This document shows positions 8,540 to 16,838 of a stretch of DNA of 64,000 bases, piece by piece. Within the stretch, counting starts at the first letter, position 1. Every line of letters starts with the position of its first letter. The notes below the pieces were generated by a model. The model was not told the DNA's origin. It saw only the letters and a list, made by a program, of their open reading frames with translations, and did no database searches. The position numbers and the translations under genes were made by a program. Origin of the DNA: Halomonas jincaotanensis (GTDB lineage Bacteria; Pseudomonadota; Gammaproteobacteria; Pseudomonadales; Halomonadaceae); the NCBI RefSeq assembly GCF_018448785.1, contig NZ_JAHCLU010000008.1, positions 124,001 to 188,000 on the forward strand, written 5' to 3'.

Positions 8540-11044
8540 TCAGGCCAGGCTGACCAGCTCCAGACGCACCGCGCACTTCTTGAAGTCCGTCTGTTTGGAG
8601 ATCGGGTCGGTGGCGTCCAGGGTGACCTTGTTGATCAGGCGGGTGGCATCGAAAAAGGGCACATAGACCACGCCCCTGGGCGGCCTGACGCGCCCCCGCG
8701 TCTCGACACGCAGATGCAGTTCACCGCGCCGGCTGACCACCTTGACTTCGCTGCCGCGCCGCATGCCTTGATCGCGAGCATCCTCGGCGTGCATGTAGAG
8801 CAGCGCCTCCGGCACTGCTCGATGCAGTTCCGGCACGCGCCGCGTCATGGAGCCGGTGTGCCAGTGCTCGAGTACCCGACCGGTCGACAGCCAGAAGGGG
8901 TAGGTCTCGTCGGGCGACTCGGCGGGCGGCTCGCTGGGTGCGGCGAAGATCAGCGCGCGATTGTCGGGCTTGGCGTAGAACTGCCAGCCGGTGCCGGCCT
9001 CGACATAGGGATCCAAGCCCTCCTTGTAGCGCCACAGGGTTTCCTCGCCGTTCACCACCGGCCAGCGTTTGCCGCGGACCCGGTGATAGACATCGAAGTT
9101 GTCCAGGTCCTTGCCCTTGCCGCGCCCAAAGCGTGCATATTCCTCGAACAGCCCCTTCTGGATATAGAACCCCAGCGCTTCGGCCTCCTGGTTGGCGAAG
9201 CCCTCCTCCATGTCCGACAGGGGGTAGGCGTCCACCTGACCATTGGCATAGAGCAGCTCGAAGAGCGTCTTGTCGGCGAGTTCCGGTGCCTTGTCGATGT
9301 GCTCCTGTGGCCATACTTCGTCGACGCGGATTCGCTTGGAAAGCTCCACGGTCTGCCAGAGGTCGGAGCGCGCCTCACCCGGGGCGCTGACCAGCTGGTG
9401 GAAGAACTGTGTACGGCGCTCGGAGTTGCCGAAGGCGCCCTCCTTCTCTACCCATCCCGCCGCCGGCAGGATCAGGTCAGCCGCTTGCGCCGATACCGTG
9501 GGATAGATGTCCGAGACGATCACGAAGGCCTCGGGGTTACGCCAGCCCGGCAGGGTTTCCTGCATGGTGTTGGGTCCGGCCTGGATGTTGTTGGTGACCT
9601 GGGTCCAGTAGACCTTGATATCGCCGTCCTTGAGCCGGCGACTCTGCTCCACCGCGTGGAAGCCGACCTTCTCGGGAATGGTGCCCTCGGGCAGCTTCCA
9701 GATCTTCTCCGCGGTCTGGCGATGCTCGGGGTTGGTGACGACCATGTCGGCGGGGAGCCGGTGGGCGAAGGTGCCGACTTCGCGAGCCGTCCCACATGCC
9801 GAGGGCTGGCCGGTCAGGGAGAAGGGGCTGTTGCCGGGCTCGGAGATCTTGCCGGTCAGCAGGTGCAGGTTGTAGATCAAGTTGTTGATCCAGACACCTC
9901 GGGTGTGCTGATTCACCCCCATGGTCCAGAAGGTCATCACCTTGGTGTCGGGGTCGGCATAGAGCTCGGCCATCTCCTCGAGCCGGCTCTCCGAGACCCC
10001 CGATTCGCTCGCCGCACGCGCCAGGGTGTAGGGCGCGACATACTCGGCGAACTCCTCGAAGCTCATGTCGGTCCAGACATTGGCGTTACCGGCATTGGCG
10101 GCCGCCTGCTGAAGAGGATCGGTGTCGCGCAGGCCATAGCCGATGTCATCGGCGGCGAGCACGAAGTTGACGTGATTGTCGATGAACGACTGGTTAACCC
10201 GTCCGGTCTGGATAATGTGGTTGGCGATGTAGTTGAGGATGACGATATCGGCATTGGGCCGCATTACCATGGGGATGTCGGCCAGGTCGAAGCTGCGATG
10301 CTCGAAGGTCGAGAGCACGGCGACCCGCGTCGCCGGGAAGGAGAGCCTACGGTCGGTGACGCGGGTCCAGAGCACCGGATGCATCTCGGCCATGTTCGAG
10401 CCCCAAAGCACGAAGGCGTCGGCATGCTCGATATCGTCGTAGACGCCCATGGGCTCGTCGGAGCCGAAGCTGCGCATGAAGCCGAACACCGCCGAGGCCA
10501 TGCAGTGGCGGGCATTGGGGTCGATGTTATTGGAGCGGAAGCCCGCCTTGAACAGCTTGCTGGCCGCATAGCCCTCCCAGATTGTCCACTGGCCTGAGCC
10601 GAACATCGCCACGCTTTCCGGGCCGTGGTCACGGATGGCCGCCTTGAACTTCTCGGCCATCAGGTCCAGCGCCTCGTCCCAGGAGACCTCCTCGAAATCG
10701 CCCTGCTTGTCATATTCGCCGTTGCGCTTGCGCAACAGCGGCGTGCGCAGACGATCCTCGCCATAGAGAATCTTGGAGAGAAAATACCCTTTGACGCAAT
10801 TGAGCCCGCGGTTGACTTCCGACTGCGTATCGCCGTGCGTGGCGACGATGCGATCGTCCTGGGTGCCCACCATCACGCTGCACCCGACGCCGCAGAAACG
10901 GCAGGGGGCCTTGTTCCAGTGCAATCGCGTCAGCTCGGCATTGGTGATCAGGTTGCTCGCGCCGGCGGGAATGGAAATGCCGGCGGTGGCCGCGGCAACG
11001 GCGGCCGCATTGGCCTTGGCGAATTCACGACGGGTCAATTTCAT
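8540..11044 (-). CDS. napA: Periplasmic nitrate reductase catalytic subunit
   Basis: 834-aa molybdopterin (bis-MGD) enzyme that reduces nitrate to nitrite in the periplasm. It begins with a Tat signal (TRREFAK, residues 4-10). The N-terminal 4Fe-4S cluster is bound by Cys48, Cys51, Cys55 and Cys83, with Lys85 in the electron path, and the molybdenum ligand is Cys181 (ARHCMAS). Length is normal for proteobacterial NapA. Its start overlaps the napD stop by 4 nt, consistent with NapD acting on the newly made Tat signal. High confidence. Confidence 0.97.
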   Translation of the reverse strand: MKLTRREFAKANAAAVAAATAGISIPAGASNLITNAELTRLHWNKAPCRFCGVGCSVMVGTQDDRIVATHGDTQSEVNRGLNCVKGYFLSKILYGEDRLRTPLLRKRNGEYDKQGDFEEVSWDEALDLMAEKFKAAIRDHGPESVAMFGSGQWTIWEGYAASKLFKAGFRSNNIDPNARHCMASAVFGFMRSFGSDEPMGVYDDIEHADAFVLWGSNMAEMHPVLWTRVTDRRLSFPATRVAVLSTFEHRSFDLADIPMVMRPNADIVILNYIANHIIQTGRVNQSFIDNHVNFVLAADDIGYGLRDTDPLQQAAANAGNANVWTDMSFEEFAEYVAPYTLARAASESGVSESRLEEMAELYADPDTKVMTFWTMGVNQHTRGVWINNLIYNLHLLTGKISEPGNSPFSLTGQPSACGTAREVGTFAHRLPADMVVTNPEHRQTAEKIWKLPEGTIPEKVGFHAVEQSRRLKDGDIKVYWTQVTNNIQAGPNTMQETLPGWRNPEAFVIVSDIYPTVSAQAADLILPAAGWVEKEGAFGNSERRTQFFHQLVSAPGEARSDLWQTVELSKRIRVDEVWPQEHIDKAPELADKTLFELLYANGQVDAYPLSDMEEGFANQEAEALGFYIQKGLFEEYARFGRGKGKDLDNFDVYHRVRGKRWPVVNGEETLWRYKEGLDPYVEAGTGWQFYAKPDNRALIFAAPSEPPAESPDETYPFWLSTGRVLEHWHTGSMTRRVPELHRAVPEALLYMHAEDARDQGMRRGSEVKVVSRRGELHLRVETRGRVRPPRGVVYVPFFDATRLINKVTLDATDPISKQTDFKKCAVRLELVSLA

Positions 11045-11352
11045 GACGGGGCCTCTTCCGGTTCGTCTGCAGTATCCGGGTCAAGCAGTTGGTGATAGAC
11101 CAGCGCGGCGCCGAAAACGCCGGGACGCTGCTGGACCGCATCGATCAGTTCGAGAATGCGCGCCTCGCCATGGCTCTCCATCACCACGACGAGCTTGCCG
11201 GCCGGGTCCTCGGCGCTCACTTCACAACCGGGCTGATGGGCCAACCAATCGGCGACTTCCCGGCAACGCGACGGGTCGACATGCACCAGGCAACTGGCGA
11301 TATGCAGGGTTTCTGGGAACATCGTTTCAGGGGGCATCGTCTCAGAGGGCAT
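11041..11352 (-). CDS. napD: NapD, chaperone for the NapA Tat signal
   Basis: 103-aa ferredoxin-fold protein of the NapD family, a cytoplasmic chaperone that binds the NapA twin-arginine signal peptide. The core [10 protein letters not shown]...VVVMES...[10 protein letters not shown] is recognisable. The first 10-14 residues ([14 protein letters not shown]) hold repeated Met-Pro-Glu-Thr units; translation may start at any of three methionines. It overlaps napF by 11 nt and napA by 4 nt. Confidence 0.9.
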   Translation of the reverse strand: MPSETMPPETMFPETLHIASCLVHVDPSRCREVADWLAHQPGCEVSAEDPAGKLVVVMESHGEARILELIDAVQQRPGVFGAALVYHQLLDPDTADEPEEAPS

Positions 11353-11842
11353 CGGCCATCTCCTGGCTCGCCATCACGATGGCATCAGTGGGGCAGAGCG
11401 CCTGGCAAGCACCGCAACCGGTGCAGGCATCGGACTCGACATGTGGCATTGGCGGGCGGCCGATCTGCGCAGGAAAGGTAATCGCGCGCCAGTCACAGGC
11501 ATCCTGGCACGCCTGGCAGTGAATCTTGTTGAAGGCCAGACAGTGGGGCTCGATGCGGGCCTGCCAGGGAAAGGGCCTGCGCTCGCGGTCGAAGACGCCG
11601 GCATCGCAGGCTTCGATACAAGCGCCGCAGAGCGTACAGCCCTCGTTAACGAAGCGAATCTCTGGATAGCCACCGCCGCCACGATGCAACACCCCCTCGG
11701 GGCAGGCATCGAGGCAGGCATCGCAGCGAACGCAGCAATCAATCAGGTCGTCGCCGGTCCAGGGTGGGCGCTTTACTGGGCCGCGGCCGCTCAGTGAGCG
11801 GAAGAACTGCCGACGCTCTTGATGGTGGGGTGGATGCGTCAT
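11342..11842 (-). CDS. napF: NapF, 4Fe-4S ferredoxin-type accessory protein
   Basis: 166-aa cytoplasmic iron-sulfur protein of nitrate reductase assembly. Four cysteine clusters are visible in order: CVRCDACLDACPEG, CTLCGACIEACDAG, CQACQDAC and CTGCGACQALCPTD. The ATG at 11842 (MTHPPHHQERRQFFRSL) gives the standard NapF length and the usual RRxFLR-like N-terminus; a longer reading enters napE. It starts 10 nt after napE. Confidence 0.93.
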   Translation of the reverse strand: MTHPPHHQERRQFFRSLSGRGPVKRPPWTGDDLIDCCVRCDACLDACPEGVLHRGGGGYPEIRFVNEGCTLCGACIEACDAGVFDRERRPFPWQARIEPHCLAFNKIHCQACQDACDWRAITFPAQIGRPPMPHVESDACTGCGACQALCPTDAIVMASQEMADAL

Positions 11843-11852
11843 GACACCCCCA

Positions 11853-12026
11853 TCACGCTGGCGGGCCGGGAGGCCCGGCAAAGATCTGATAGATCCAGAC
11901 CGCAAAGCCGTAGCCACCGACCACGGCCACCGCCAGCAGCGGAAACAGCACGGCGGCGAGAAACACAAATAGCTTGAGTTCCTGGCTCTTGCGGGGCGGC
12001 GTCGAGGGGGTATCGGCATCCGACAT
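11853..12026 (-). CDS. napE: NapE, small membrane protein of the nap operon
   Basis: 57-aa protein starting at the ATG at 12026 (MSDADTPST). It has a charged PRKSQELKLF segment followed by one hydrophobic helix and the VGGYGFAVWIYQ signature typical of NapE/TorE. Function in the family is unclear. It is the first gene of the napEFDABC operon, 74 nt from an FNR/ANR-like site. Confidence 0.9.
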   Translation of the reverse strand: MSDADTPSTPPRKSQELKLFVFLAAVLFPLLAVAVVGGYGFAVWIYQIFAGPPGPPA

Positions 12027-12071
12027 GCGAGCCTCCCGATAGGGGTGATGAAAAAAGCACATTTTTCTATC

Positions 12072-12113
12072 AGGCTAGGCGAATATGTAGATTTTTTACT
12101 TGTTCCAGATCAA
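12072..12113 (-). promoter_or_regulatory. FNR/ANR-type site and promoter of the nap operon
   Basis: The 14-mer at 12100-12113 reads TTGTTCCAGATCAA, matching TTGAT-N4-ATCAA at 9 of 10 positions. Taking its centre as -41.5 places the start of transcription near 12065 and a TAGCCT -10 hexamer at 12072-12077 on the minus strand. This is the geometry of a class II FNR/ANR-activated promoter, implying induction of nap under oxygen limitation. Confidence 0.6.
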
Positions 12114-12151
12114 TTTTTTGGCACATCCACTGACACGCACAATACGTCGAA

Positions 12152-12174
12152 CGGGCTCGACACCGGCGAGCCCG
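12152..12174 (-). terminator. Hairpin downstream of the dehydroquinase gene
   Basis: Perfect 8-bp stem CGGGCTCG / CGAGCCCG with a 7-nt loop, 55 nt past the aroQ stop and before the nap promoter. On the minus strand it is followed by a moderately T-rich stretch. A plausible terminator for aroQ. Confidence 0.5.
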
Positions 12175-12228
12175 CGAAAGAAACATGTCGAGGTGAATGA
12201 AATGACGCCTCAGGCGAGGCGCAACGTA

Positions 12229-12675
12229 TCAGGCGTTGGCGGCCGCATCCAGGGCATCCAGCGCCGCCAGATAGCCCTGGCTGCCCAGTCCCGCGATGAC
12301 GCCATCGGCACGCAGCGAGACGTAGGAATGGTGACGGAACGTCTCGCGCTTGTGAACGTTGGAGAGATGCACTTCGATTACCTTGCCTTCGAAGGCGTTC
12401 AGGGCATCGAGGATCGCCACCGAGGTGTGAGTATAGGCGGCGGGATTGATGATGATCGCACTGGTGCCGTCGAGCCGGGCGGCATGCACCAGATCGATCA
12501 ACTCGCCCTCATGGTTGCTCTGCCGGCAGGTGATGTCCCATCCGCGCATCGCTGCCTTCTCGTAGAGGGCATTGTTGATGTCCTCGAGAGTCTCGCTGCC
12601 GTAGATGTCCGGCTGTCGGCTACCCAGCAAGTTGAGATTGGGCCCGTGAAGCACCAGCACCTTGTTTTGGGTCAT
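12229..12675 (-). CDS. aroQ: 3-dehydroquinate dehydratase, type II
   Basis: 148-aa type II dehydroquinase that interconverts 3-dehydroquinate and 3-dehydroshikimate. The GPNLNLLG motif (residues 11-18), the catalytic tyrosine region DIYGSETL, the [10 protein letters not shown] segment and [11 protein letters not shown] are all present. The ATG at 12675 is standard for the family and has GGAG 9 nt upstream. It stands alone, without accB or other aro genes. Type II enzymes serve both aromatic amino acid synthesis and quinate/shikimate breakdown; being isolated in an aromatic-catabolism neighbourhood leaves a catabolic role (quiB-like) open. Confidence 0.93.
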   Translation of the reverse strand: MTQNKVLVLHGPNLNLLGSRQPDIYGSETLEDINNALYEKAAMRGWDITCRQSNHEGELIDLVHAARLDGTSAIIINPAAYTHTSVAILDALNAFEGKVIEVHLSNVHKRETFRHHSYVSLRADGVIAGLGSQGYLAALDALDAAANA

Positions 12676-13058
12676 ACGCTTTTTCTCCTTGGCAACCAAC
12701 CGAATCCTCGCAGAACGGTCGACAAGCGTCCACGCCCAGTGCGACGACGTCACGTCTTGCGGTGGTTTGCACGTCACTAGCCTGGATTTCTCTGTGTTCT
12801 CGACCTATCCGGGGCCTGGCTAAAACATCCAATCTGGTCAAAACGGTCAACGGACGAGCTGTTCCTGGCCGTTCGACATGAAGACAATGCCAATTGGCAG
12901 GGAAAGGCGAAATGCCGACAACTCGATCGGTCGGCTCGATACCTCCTTGCGGTAAAGGTTTCGTATTCAAAGAGACGATGATCATGGACCTTGTTGTAAA
13001 CACTTTTTATAGCCCATCCATGACATGACCAATACTAACAAGACCCAGAGGTAGCACG
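12676..13058. other. 383-bp divergent intergenic region (aroQ / SDR)
   Basis: No convincing gene. It is less GC-rich than its surroundings, and it must contain the promoters of both divergent genes. A direct repeat GGTCAA with 9-bp period lies at 12836-12850. An AT-rich stretch at 12990-13012 precedes the SDR and may hold its promoter, but no clean -35/-10 pair was seen. Confidence 0.4.
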
Positions 13059-13865
13059 ATGGACAAGTCTCGACTTTCAGGAAAGAACTGCCTTATTACC
13101 GGTGCAGCTCGCGGCATGGGTGCTGCCGTTGCCGAACATTATGCGGCACAGGGTGCCAATGTTTGTGTGGCTGACCTAAATATCGAAGGCTGCGAAGAAG
13201 TCAGCAAGAGAATCAACGACAAGGAGGGCGGAAAGGCCATTGCCGTCAAGCTTAATGTGACCGAGCGTGATCAAGTAAAGGCGGCCGTCAAGGCAACCGT
13301 CGACGCCTTCGGTAGCCTCAATGTCATGGTCAACAATGCCGGCATCAACAAGCCGCTGATGTTCCTCGATATCACCGAAGAGAACTGGCACCAGATCATG
13401 GATGTGAATGCGCTGGGATGCCTGCTCGGCATGCAGGAAGCCGCCAAGCAGATGATCGAGCAAGGCAAGGAGAATGGCCCCTACAAGATCCTCAACGTGG
13501 GCTCCATCCTGTCGCGCCAGGCCTTCGATGATGTGGTGCCTTACTCCTGCAGCAAGCACGCCGTGCTGGCGATGATCAACGGCGGTGCCAAGGCACTGGT
13601 GGATCACAACATCACCGTCAACGGTTACGCACCAGGCGTCGTGCGTACTGAGTTATGGGAGCAACTGGACAAGGACCTTGTCAGCATCGGCAAGTTCGAC
13701 AAGCAGGGCCAGTCCATGGACCAACTCGCCGAGAAGATGATCCTGATGAAGCGCTACTCCTACCCGGAAGACGTCGTTGGAACGGCCTCCTTCCTGGCCA
13801 GCCAGGAATCCGACTACATGACCGGACAGCTGCTGATGATCGATGGCGGTATGATCATGCAGTGA
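13059..13865 (+). CDS. Short-chain dehydrogenase/reductase, acetoin-reductase-like
   Basis: 268-aa classical SDR. The nucleotide-binding TGAARGMG is at residues 15-22, NNAG near 91, and the catalytic YxxxK as YSCSK near 165. Asp39 after the second strand (VCVADLN) suggests NAD rather than NADP. Overall it resembles diacetyl/acetoin or sugar-alcohol dehydrogenases, but the substrate cannot be read from the sequence. Monocistronic on the plus strand, divergent from aroQ, with an AGAGGT ribosome site. The DNA is lower in GC and uses rarer codons at its 5' end than its neighbours, a mild sign of different origin. Confidence 0.75.
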   Translation: MDKSRLSGKNCLITGAARGMGAAVAEHYAAQGANVCVADLNIEGCEEVSKRINDKEGGKAIAVKLNVTERDQVKAAVKATVDAFGSLNVMVNNAGINKPLMFLDITEENWHQIMDVNALGCLLGMQEAAKQMIEQGKENGPYKILNVGSILSRQAFDDVVPYSCSKHAVLAMINGGAKALVDHNITVNGYAPGVVRTELWEQLDKDLVSIGKFDKQGQSMDQLAEKMILMKRYSYPEDVVGTASFLASQESDYMTGQLLMIDGGMIMQ

Positions 13866-13908
13866 CATCCACCAGACTACGATTCTGCAGTAATTCCGCC
13901 GCCCTGCC

Positions 13909-13928
13909 CTATCCGATTTTCCGGATAG
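13909..13928 (+). terminator. Possible hairpin after the SDR gene
   Basis: CTATCCG / CGGATAG perfect 7-bp stem with a 6-nt loop, 43 nt after the SDR stop. No T run follows, so termination is uncertain. Confidence 0.35.
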
Positions 13929-13995
13929 CGTATGGCGGTGGCTCGTTTCGAGCCCGGATCCAGTGTCGCGGGAAGGCCTGAACCACTCTCGTCCT

Positions 13996-14059
13996 CTCCT
14001 TTTCTCCTTTTCTCCTTTTCTCCTTTTCTCCTTTTCTCCTTTTCTCCTTTTCTCCTTTT
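13996..14059. repeat. Perfect tandem octanucleotide repeat, 8 copies
   Basis: Eight uninterrupted, identical copies of CTCCTTTT (AAAAGGAG on the minus strand). They lie within a pure pyrimidine tract of 70 bases on the plus strand (13992-14061). The last copy ends directly against the stop codon of the minus-strand regulator gene at 14060. The perfection implies recent slippage. The array is outside any supported reading frame, so length changes would not alter a protein. Confidence 0.95.
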
Positions 14060-15841
14060 TCAATAGTATCCCTTGCTTCTCATCAGCTTGTCGGCCTGAT
14101 CCTGAGCCCGGGTCAGTGCCTGCTTGATGGAGCGTCGCCCGGCGAGCACCTCGAAAATTTCCTGGCCGGCAACATCGAAGATGGCGTTTATATCGGGAAC
14201 AGGGGGGCGTGGCCAGGCCTGAAAGATGCCTTCTCTGGCCATTCTGTCCACCACGCTGATGAGCGGGGACAACGATGACACCTCAGGGTCGCGGCTGACG
14301 CTTAACCGTGACGTTACCAGACTGCCGTTCAGGATATAGAGCTTGGACATGCTCCGGCACGTCAGGTGGCGCAAGGCCGCCCAGGCGGCATCCACTCGCT
14401 CTTCCGACAGGTTCGCGGGAATTGCCAAGGCATAGCCGCCGATGGGAACGAAGGGTCGACCACGGTTGCCAACGGTATGGGGTAGATAGCCGGTATGCCG
14501 CCAGGCTGGTGATTTCTCGTTGAGTTCGAACAGTGGCGCGAGCGAGGTATAGCAATAGGCCATGCTGACCTCACCTGCCGCATACGACCTGGCGCGCTCG
14601 TACCAAGACATCTGCAGGATATTGGGAGGAGAATACTTCAAGATATCCAGCATGTATTCGCAGGCACGAAAGGCGGCATCCGTCAGGAACATGGGGCGAA
14701 GTTGATCGCCTGTCACATCCTCGAACGCATAGCCTCCATCGATACGCTGAAGGTTGATGATCGGCTGACCGAATTTCGCCATCAGGAAGGCAAAAGTATG
14801 CCCCAAAGGCGTTCCCCTGGCCGCATTCCAGGCGATGCCATAGAGCCCCTTGCCGGGATCGTGAAGCGCCCTGGCCACCTTGGTCAGCTGCTCCGTGGTC
14901 GTCGGGGGCATCAGACCCGCGCTTTCCAGGATATCCTTGCGATAGCACAACAGCTCCGGCGTGCTCTGTACCGGTATACCGTACTGCTTTCCAGCATAAC
15001 GAGCACTATGGATGGCCACAGAGTGAAAATCAGACAGGTTGTAGCTTTCTCGGTCGATAAAGTCATCCAGGGGCAACAGCATATCCTGTGACGCCAACTC
15101 CCCGAACCAGGGAAGATTACAGGTGACGATGTCGTAATGTGAATGCGCAAAACGCGCGTTGGCAAGAATCTCCTCGCGCAGGCTGTCGATCGACTTCGCC
15201 TTGTTCTTGATGTCTACCCCGAAGATGGCTTCGAGCTGACGCTTGAGGTTATGCATCGCCATGAAGGTGGGATCGGCGTGCATAAGGACCCGTAGCCCTC
15301 CCTTGAGATCAAGACGTTGAGACAGCACGGCGGGCGGCGATATCACGTCGGGCGACTGGTAGGGTTCGTCCAGGATAATCCGGTTCGTCGCGTCGGATGT
15401 CGGGTCCAGACCGAAGGTATTTCCTACCAAGGCCTTGATCCGGTTTGCATAATTTTCCCACTCCTCGATCATGGCGTGAGAAGGATGCAGGGAGACCGTC
15501 TTTCCCGACTTCGTCCGAGGGCGGGAAAGGATCAGCCCCCGTTTGATGATACTCTCGATGCCCCGCTTGGCCGTGCCGTAGGAGAGCCCCGAGGCGTCCG
15601 CCAACGAGGTGGGAGTGGTGAGCCGGCCTGCCAGGTGATTGCGCATAACGTGAATCATCATGTGCAGTTCCCGATACCCCTGCGTCGTGGAGAGAGACTG
15701 TTCGGTTGCATCCTCGAACTTCTCGATGAAATCCAGAAAGCGAGCGAACTCGGTGCTGGAGAGTCTTGGCATCGGGGTCTCGGAAAGCTCTTCGTAGGGC
15801 CCCTCGGGGCGTAACTCGTGCAGCTGATCGTTCATATCCAC
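14060..15841 (-). CDS. Winged-helix and solute-binding-protein fusion, probable one-component regulator
   Basis: 593-aa protein with no signal peptide. Residues about 45-135 resemble a MarR/wHTH module (helical start, TTPTSLADASGLSYGTAKRG as the recognition part, then a basic wing RPRTKSGKT). Residues about 180-575 resemble a family 1 extracellular solute-binding protein (GLRVLMHADPTFMAMH, YDIVTCNLPWFGELAS, LLPLDDFID, YGIPVQSTPELLCYRKDIL). Without export it should act in the cytoplasm as a ligand-sensing DNA-binding protein, like SgrR of E. coli, which fuses a helix-turn-helix to a different binding-protein family. It lies at the end of the minus-strand hydroxyquinol locus and may control it. 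The ligand is unknown. Confidence 0.75.
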   Translation of the reverse strand: MDMNDQLHELRPEGPYEELSETPMPRLSSTEFARFLDFIEKFEDATEQSLSTTQGYRELHMMIHVMRNHLAGRLTTPTSLADASGLSYGTAKRGIESIIKRGLILSRPRTKSGKTVSLHPSHAMIEEWENYANRIKALVGNTFGLDPTSDATNRIILDEPYQSPDVISPPAVLSQRLDLKGGLRVLMHADPTFMAMHNLKRQLEAIFGVDIKNKAKSIDSLREEILANARFAHSHYDIVTCNLPWFGELASQDMLLPLDDFIDRESYNLSDFHSVAIHSARYAGKQYGIPVQSTPELLCYRKDILESAGLMPPTTTEQLTKVARALHDPGKGLYGIAWNAARGTPLGHTFAFLMAKFGQPIINLQRIDGGYAFEDVTGDQLRPMFLTDAAFRACEYMLDILKYSPPNILQMSWYERARSYAAGEVSMAYCYTSLAPLFELNEKSPAWRHTGYLPHTVGNRGRPFVPIGGYALAIPANLSEERVDAAWAALRHLTCRSMSKLYILNGSLVTSRLSVSRDPEVSSLSPLISVVDRMAREGIFQAWPRPPVPDINAIFDVAGQEIFEVLAGRRSIKQALTRAQDQADKLMRSKGYY

Positions 15842-15921
15842 CTCGTCAGTGAAGCGGCTGGCTCACTCGAACATATCCCCATCCATTATCTGAGTGCCAT
15901 CAAACGGGGATTGTTCACGAG

Positions 15922-16662
15922 TCACATTAGGCCATCCACAATCAGACGAATTCCCAGAACCAGCAATAAGGTCAGGATGACCTTGAAGAAGGTCTCGCCG
16001 TCGATTCGCCTCTGGATGATAAGACCAAGGCGCACCCCCAACCAGGCTATCGGTATCAGCAACAGCGCGACCGTCAGGTTCTCGACATTGATCAGGCCGA
16101 GCATCGCATAGGGCACCAGTTTTACCAGATTAATGCCGGCCAGGAACACCACGGCCGTGCCTAGAAACGCCTCCTTGCTCAACGCCCTCTGCAGCAGGAA
16201 GAAATTGAGTGGCGGTCCACCCGCATGAGCGATGAAGCTGGTGAATCCCGCGAGGCCTCCACAAGTGGCCCCTGCCCAGTCCGGCATGGCGAACTTTCCT
16301 TTGAAGGGTTTCAGCAACCCCCATAGCCCGAAGAGAATCGAAAACACCCCGAGCAGGAGCTTGAGAACGTCTTCACTGAATATGCCATAGGTCAGATAGC
16401 CGACCACCACGCCCAGTACCGCCGCCGGGAACAGCAGACGAAGCAACCGGTCGACCCGGTTCCTCCACCAGGCCTTTAGGCTGAAGGCATCCATGAAGAT
16501 CAACAGCGGCAGCATGAGGGCCACCGCCACGGCCGGACTCGTCTTCAGAGAGAGCAGCGGCACGGCGACGACACCCACGCCCCCGGCGAAACCTGACTTC
16601 GAGATGCCGGTGATCAGTACGGCAAAAATCAGTAACGCGATGAACTGCCAGTCATAAACCAT
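15922..16662 (-). CDS. TauE/SafE-family membrane permease
   Basis: 246-aa integral membrane protein with about eight hydrophobic segments and the family's paired GxxxSGFxGG (near residue 22) and FxAHAGGPPLNFFLLQR (near 145) motifs. Members export sulfite or sulfonates or move other organic anions. It begins 25 nt beyond a terminator hairpin that closes the hydroxyquinol operon and is followed after 80 nt by the fusion regulator. No strong ribosome site was seen. The substrate cannot be assigned. Confidence 0.8.
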   Translation of the reverse strand: MVYDWQFIALLIFAVLITGISKSGFAGGVGVVAVPLLSLKTSPAVAVALMLPLLIFMDAFSLKAWWRNRVDRLLRLLFPAAVLGVVVGYLTYGIFSEDVLKLLLGVFSILFGLWGLLKPFKGKFAMPDWAGATCGGLAGFTSFIAHAGGPPLNFFLLQRALSKEAFLGTAVVFLAGINLVKLVPYAMLGLINVENLTVALLLIPIAWLGVRLGLIIQRRIDGETFFKVILTLLLVLGIRLIVDGLM

Positions 16663-16687
16663 CTACGGCCCCGCGATAACATCCATT

Positions 16688-16715
16688 AAAAAAGGGCCGT
16701 GATTAGTCACGACCC
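16688..16715 (-). terminator. Rho-independent terminator of the hydroxyquinol operon
   Basis: On the minus strand GGGTCGTGA, a 4-nt loop, TCACGGCCC (9-bp stem with one G-U pair) and then six T. It lies 123 nt after the nitroreductase stop and 25 nt before the TauE/SafE start. Confidence 0.8.
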
Positions 16716-16838
16716 AACAGGAGCAAACCCAGCGGACCGTGCAGTCCGACCCGCCAGGCAGTACGAGCCTAGCCTAGCGCACTGGCCTAAAGCCCTTGCC
16801 TGGAGAACTTTCCTGGAGAACTTGCTTCGAGCACTTAC

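Noticed and set aside
8024..10597. Very long plus-strand reading frame (857 codons) through the nap region
   Set aside because: It lies antisense to napB and napA, whose Tat signal, heme and iron-sulfur motifs are clear; long antisense frames are expected in GC-rich DNA with biased third positions.
12900..13058. Sigma-54 promoter upstream of the SDR
   Set aside because: A TTGGCA stretch is present, but the required GC and GG/TGC spacing of a -24/-12 element is not.
13996..14059. CRISPR array
   Set aside because: The units are 8 bp, contiguous and without spacers; it is a simple-sequence tandem repeat.
13653..14063. Minus-strand frame with a repetitive Lys-Glu-Arg-rich N-terminus
   Set aside because: The repetitive peptide is simply the translation of the octamer repeat, and the rest is antisense to the SDR gene.
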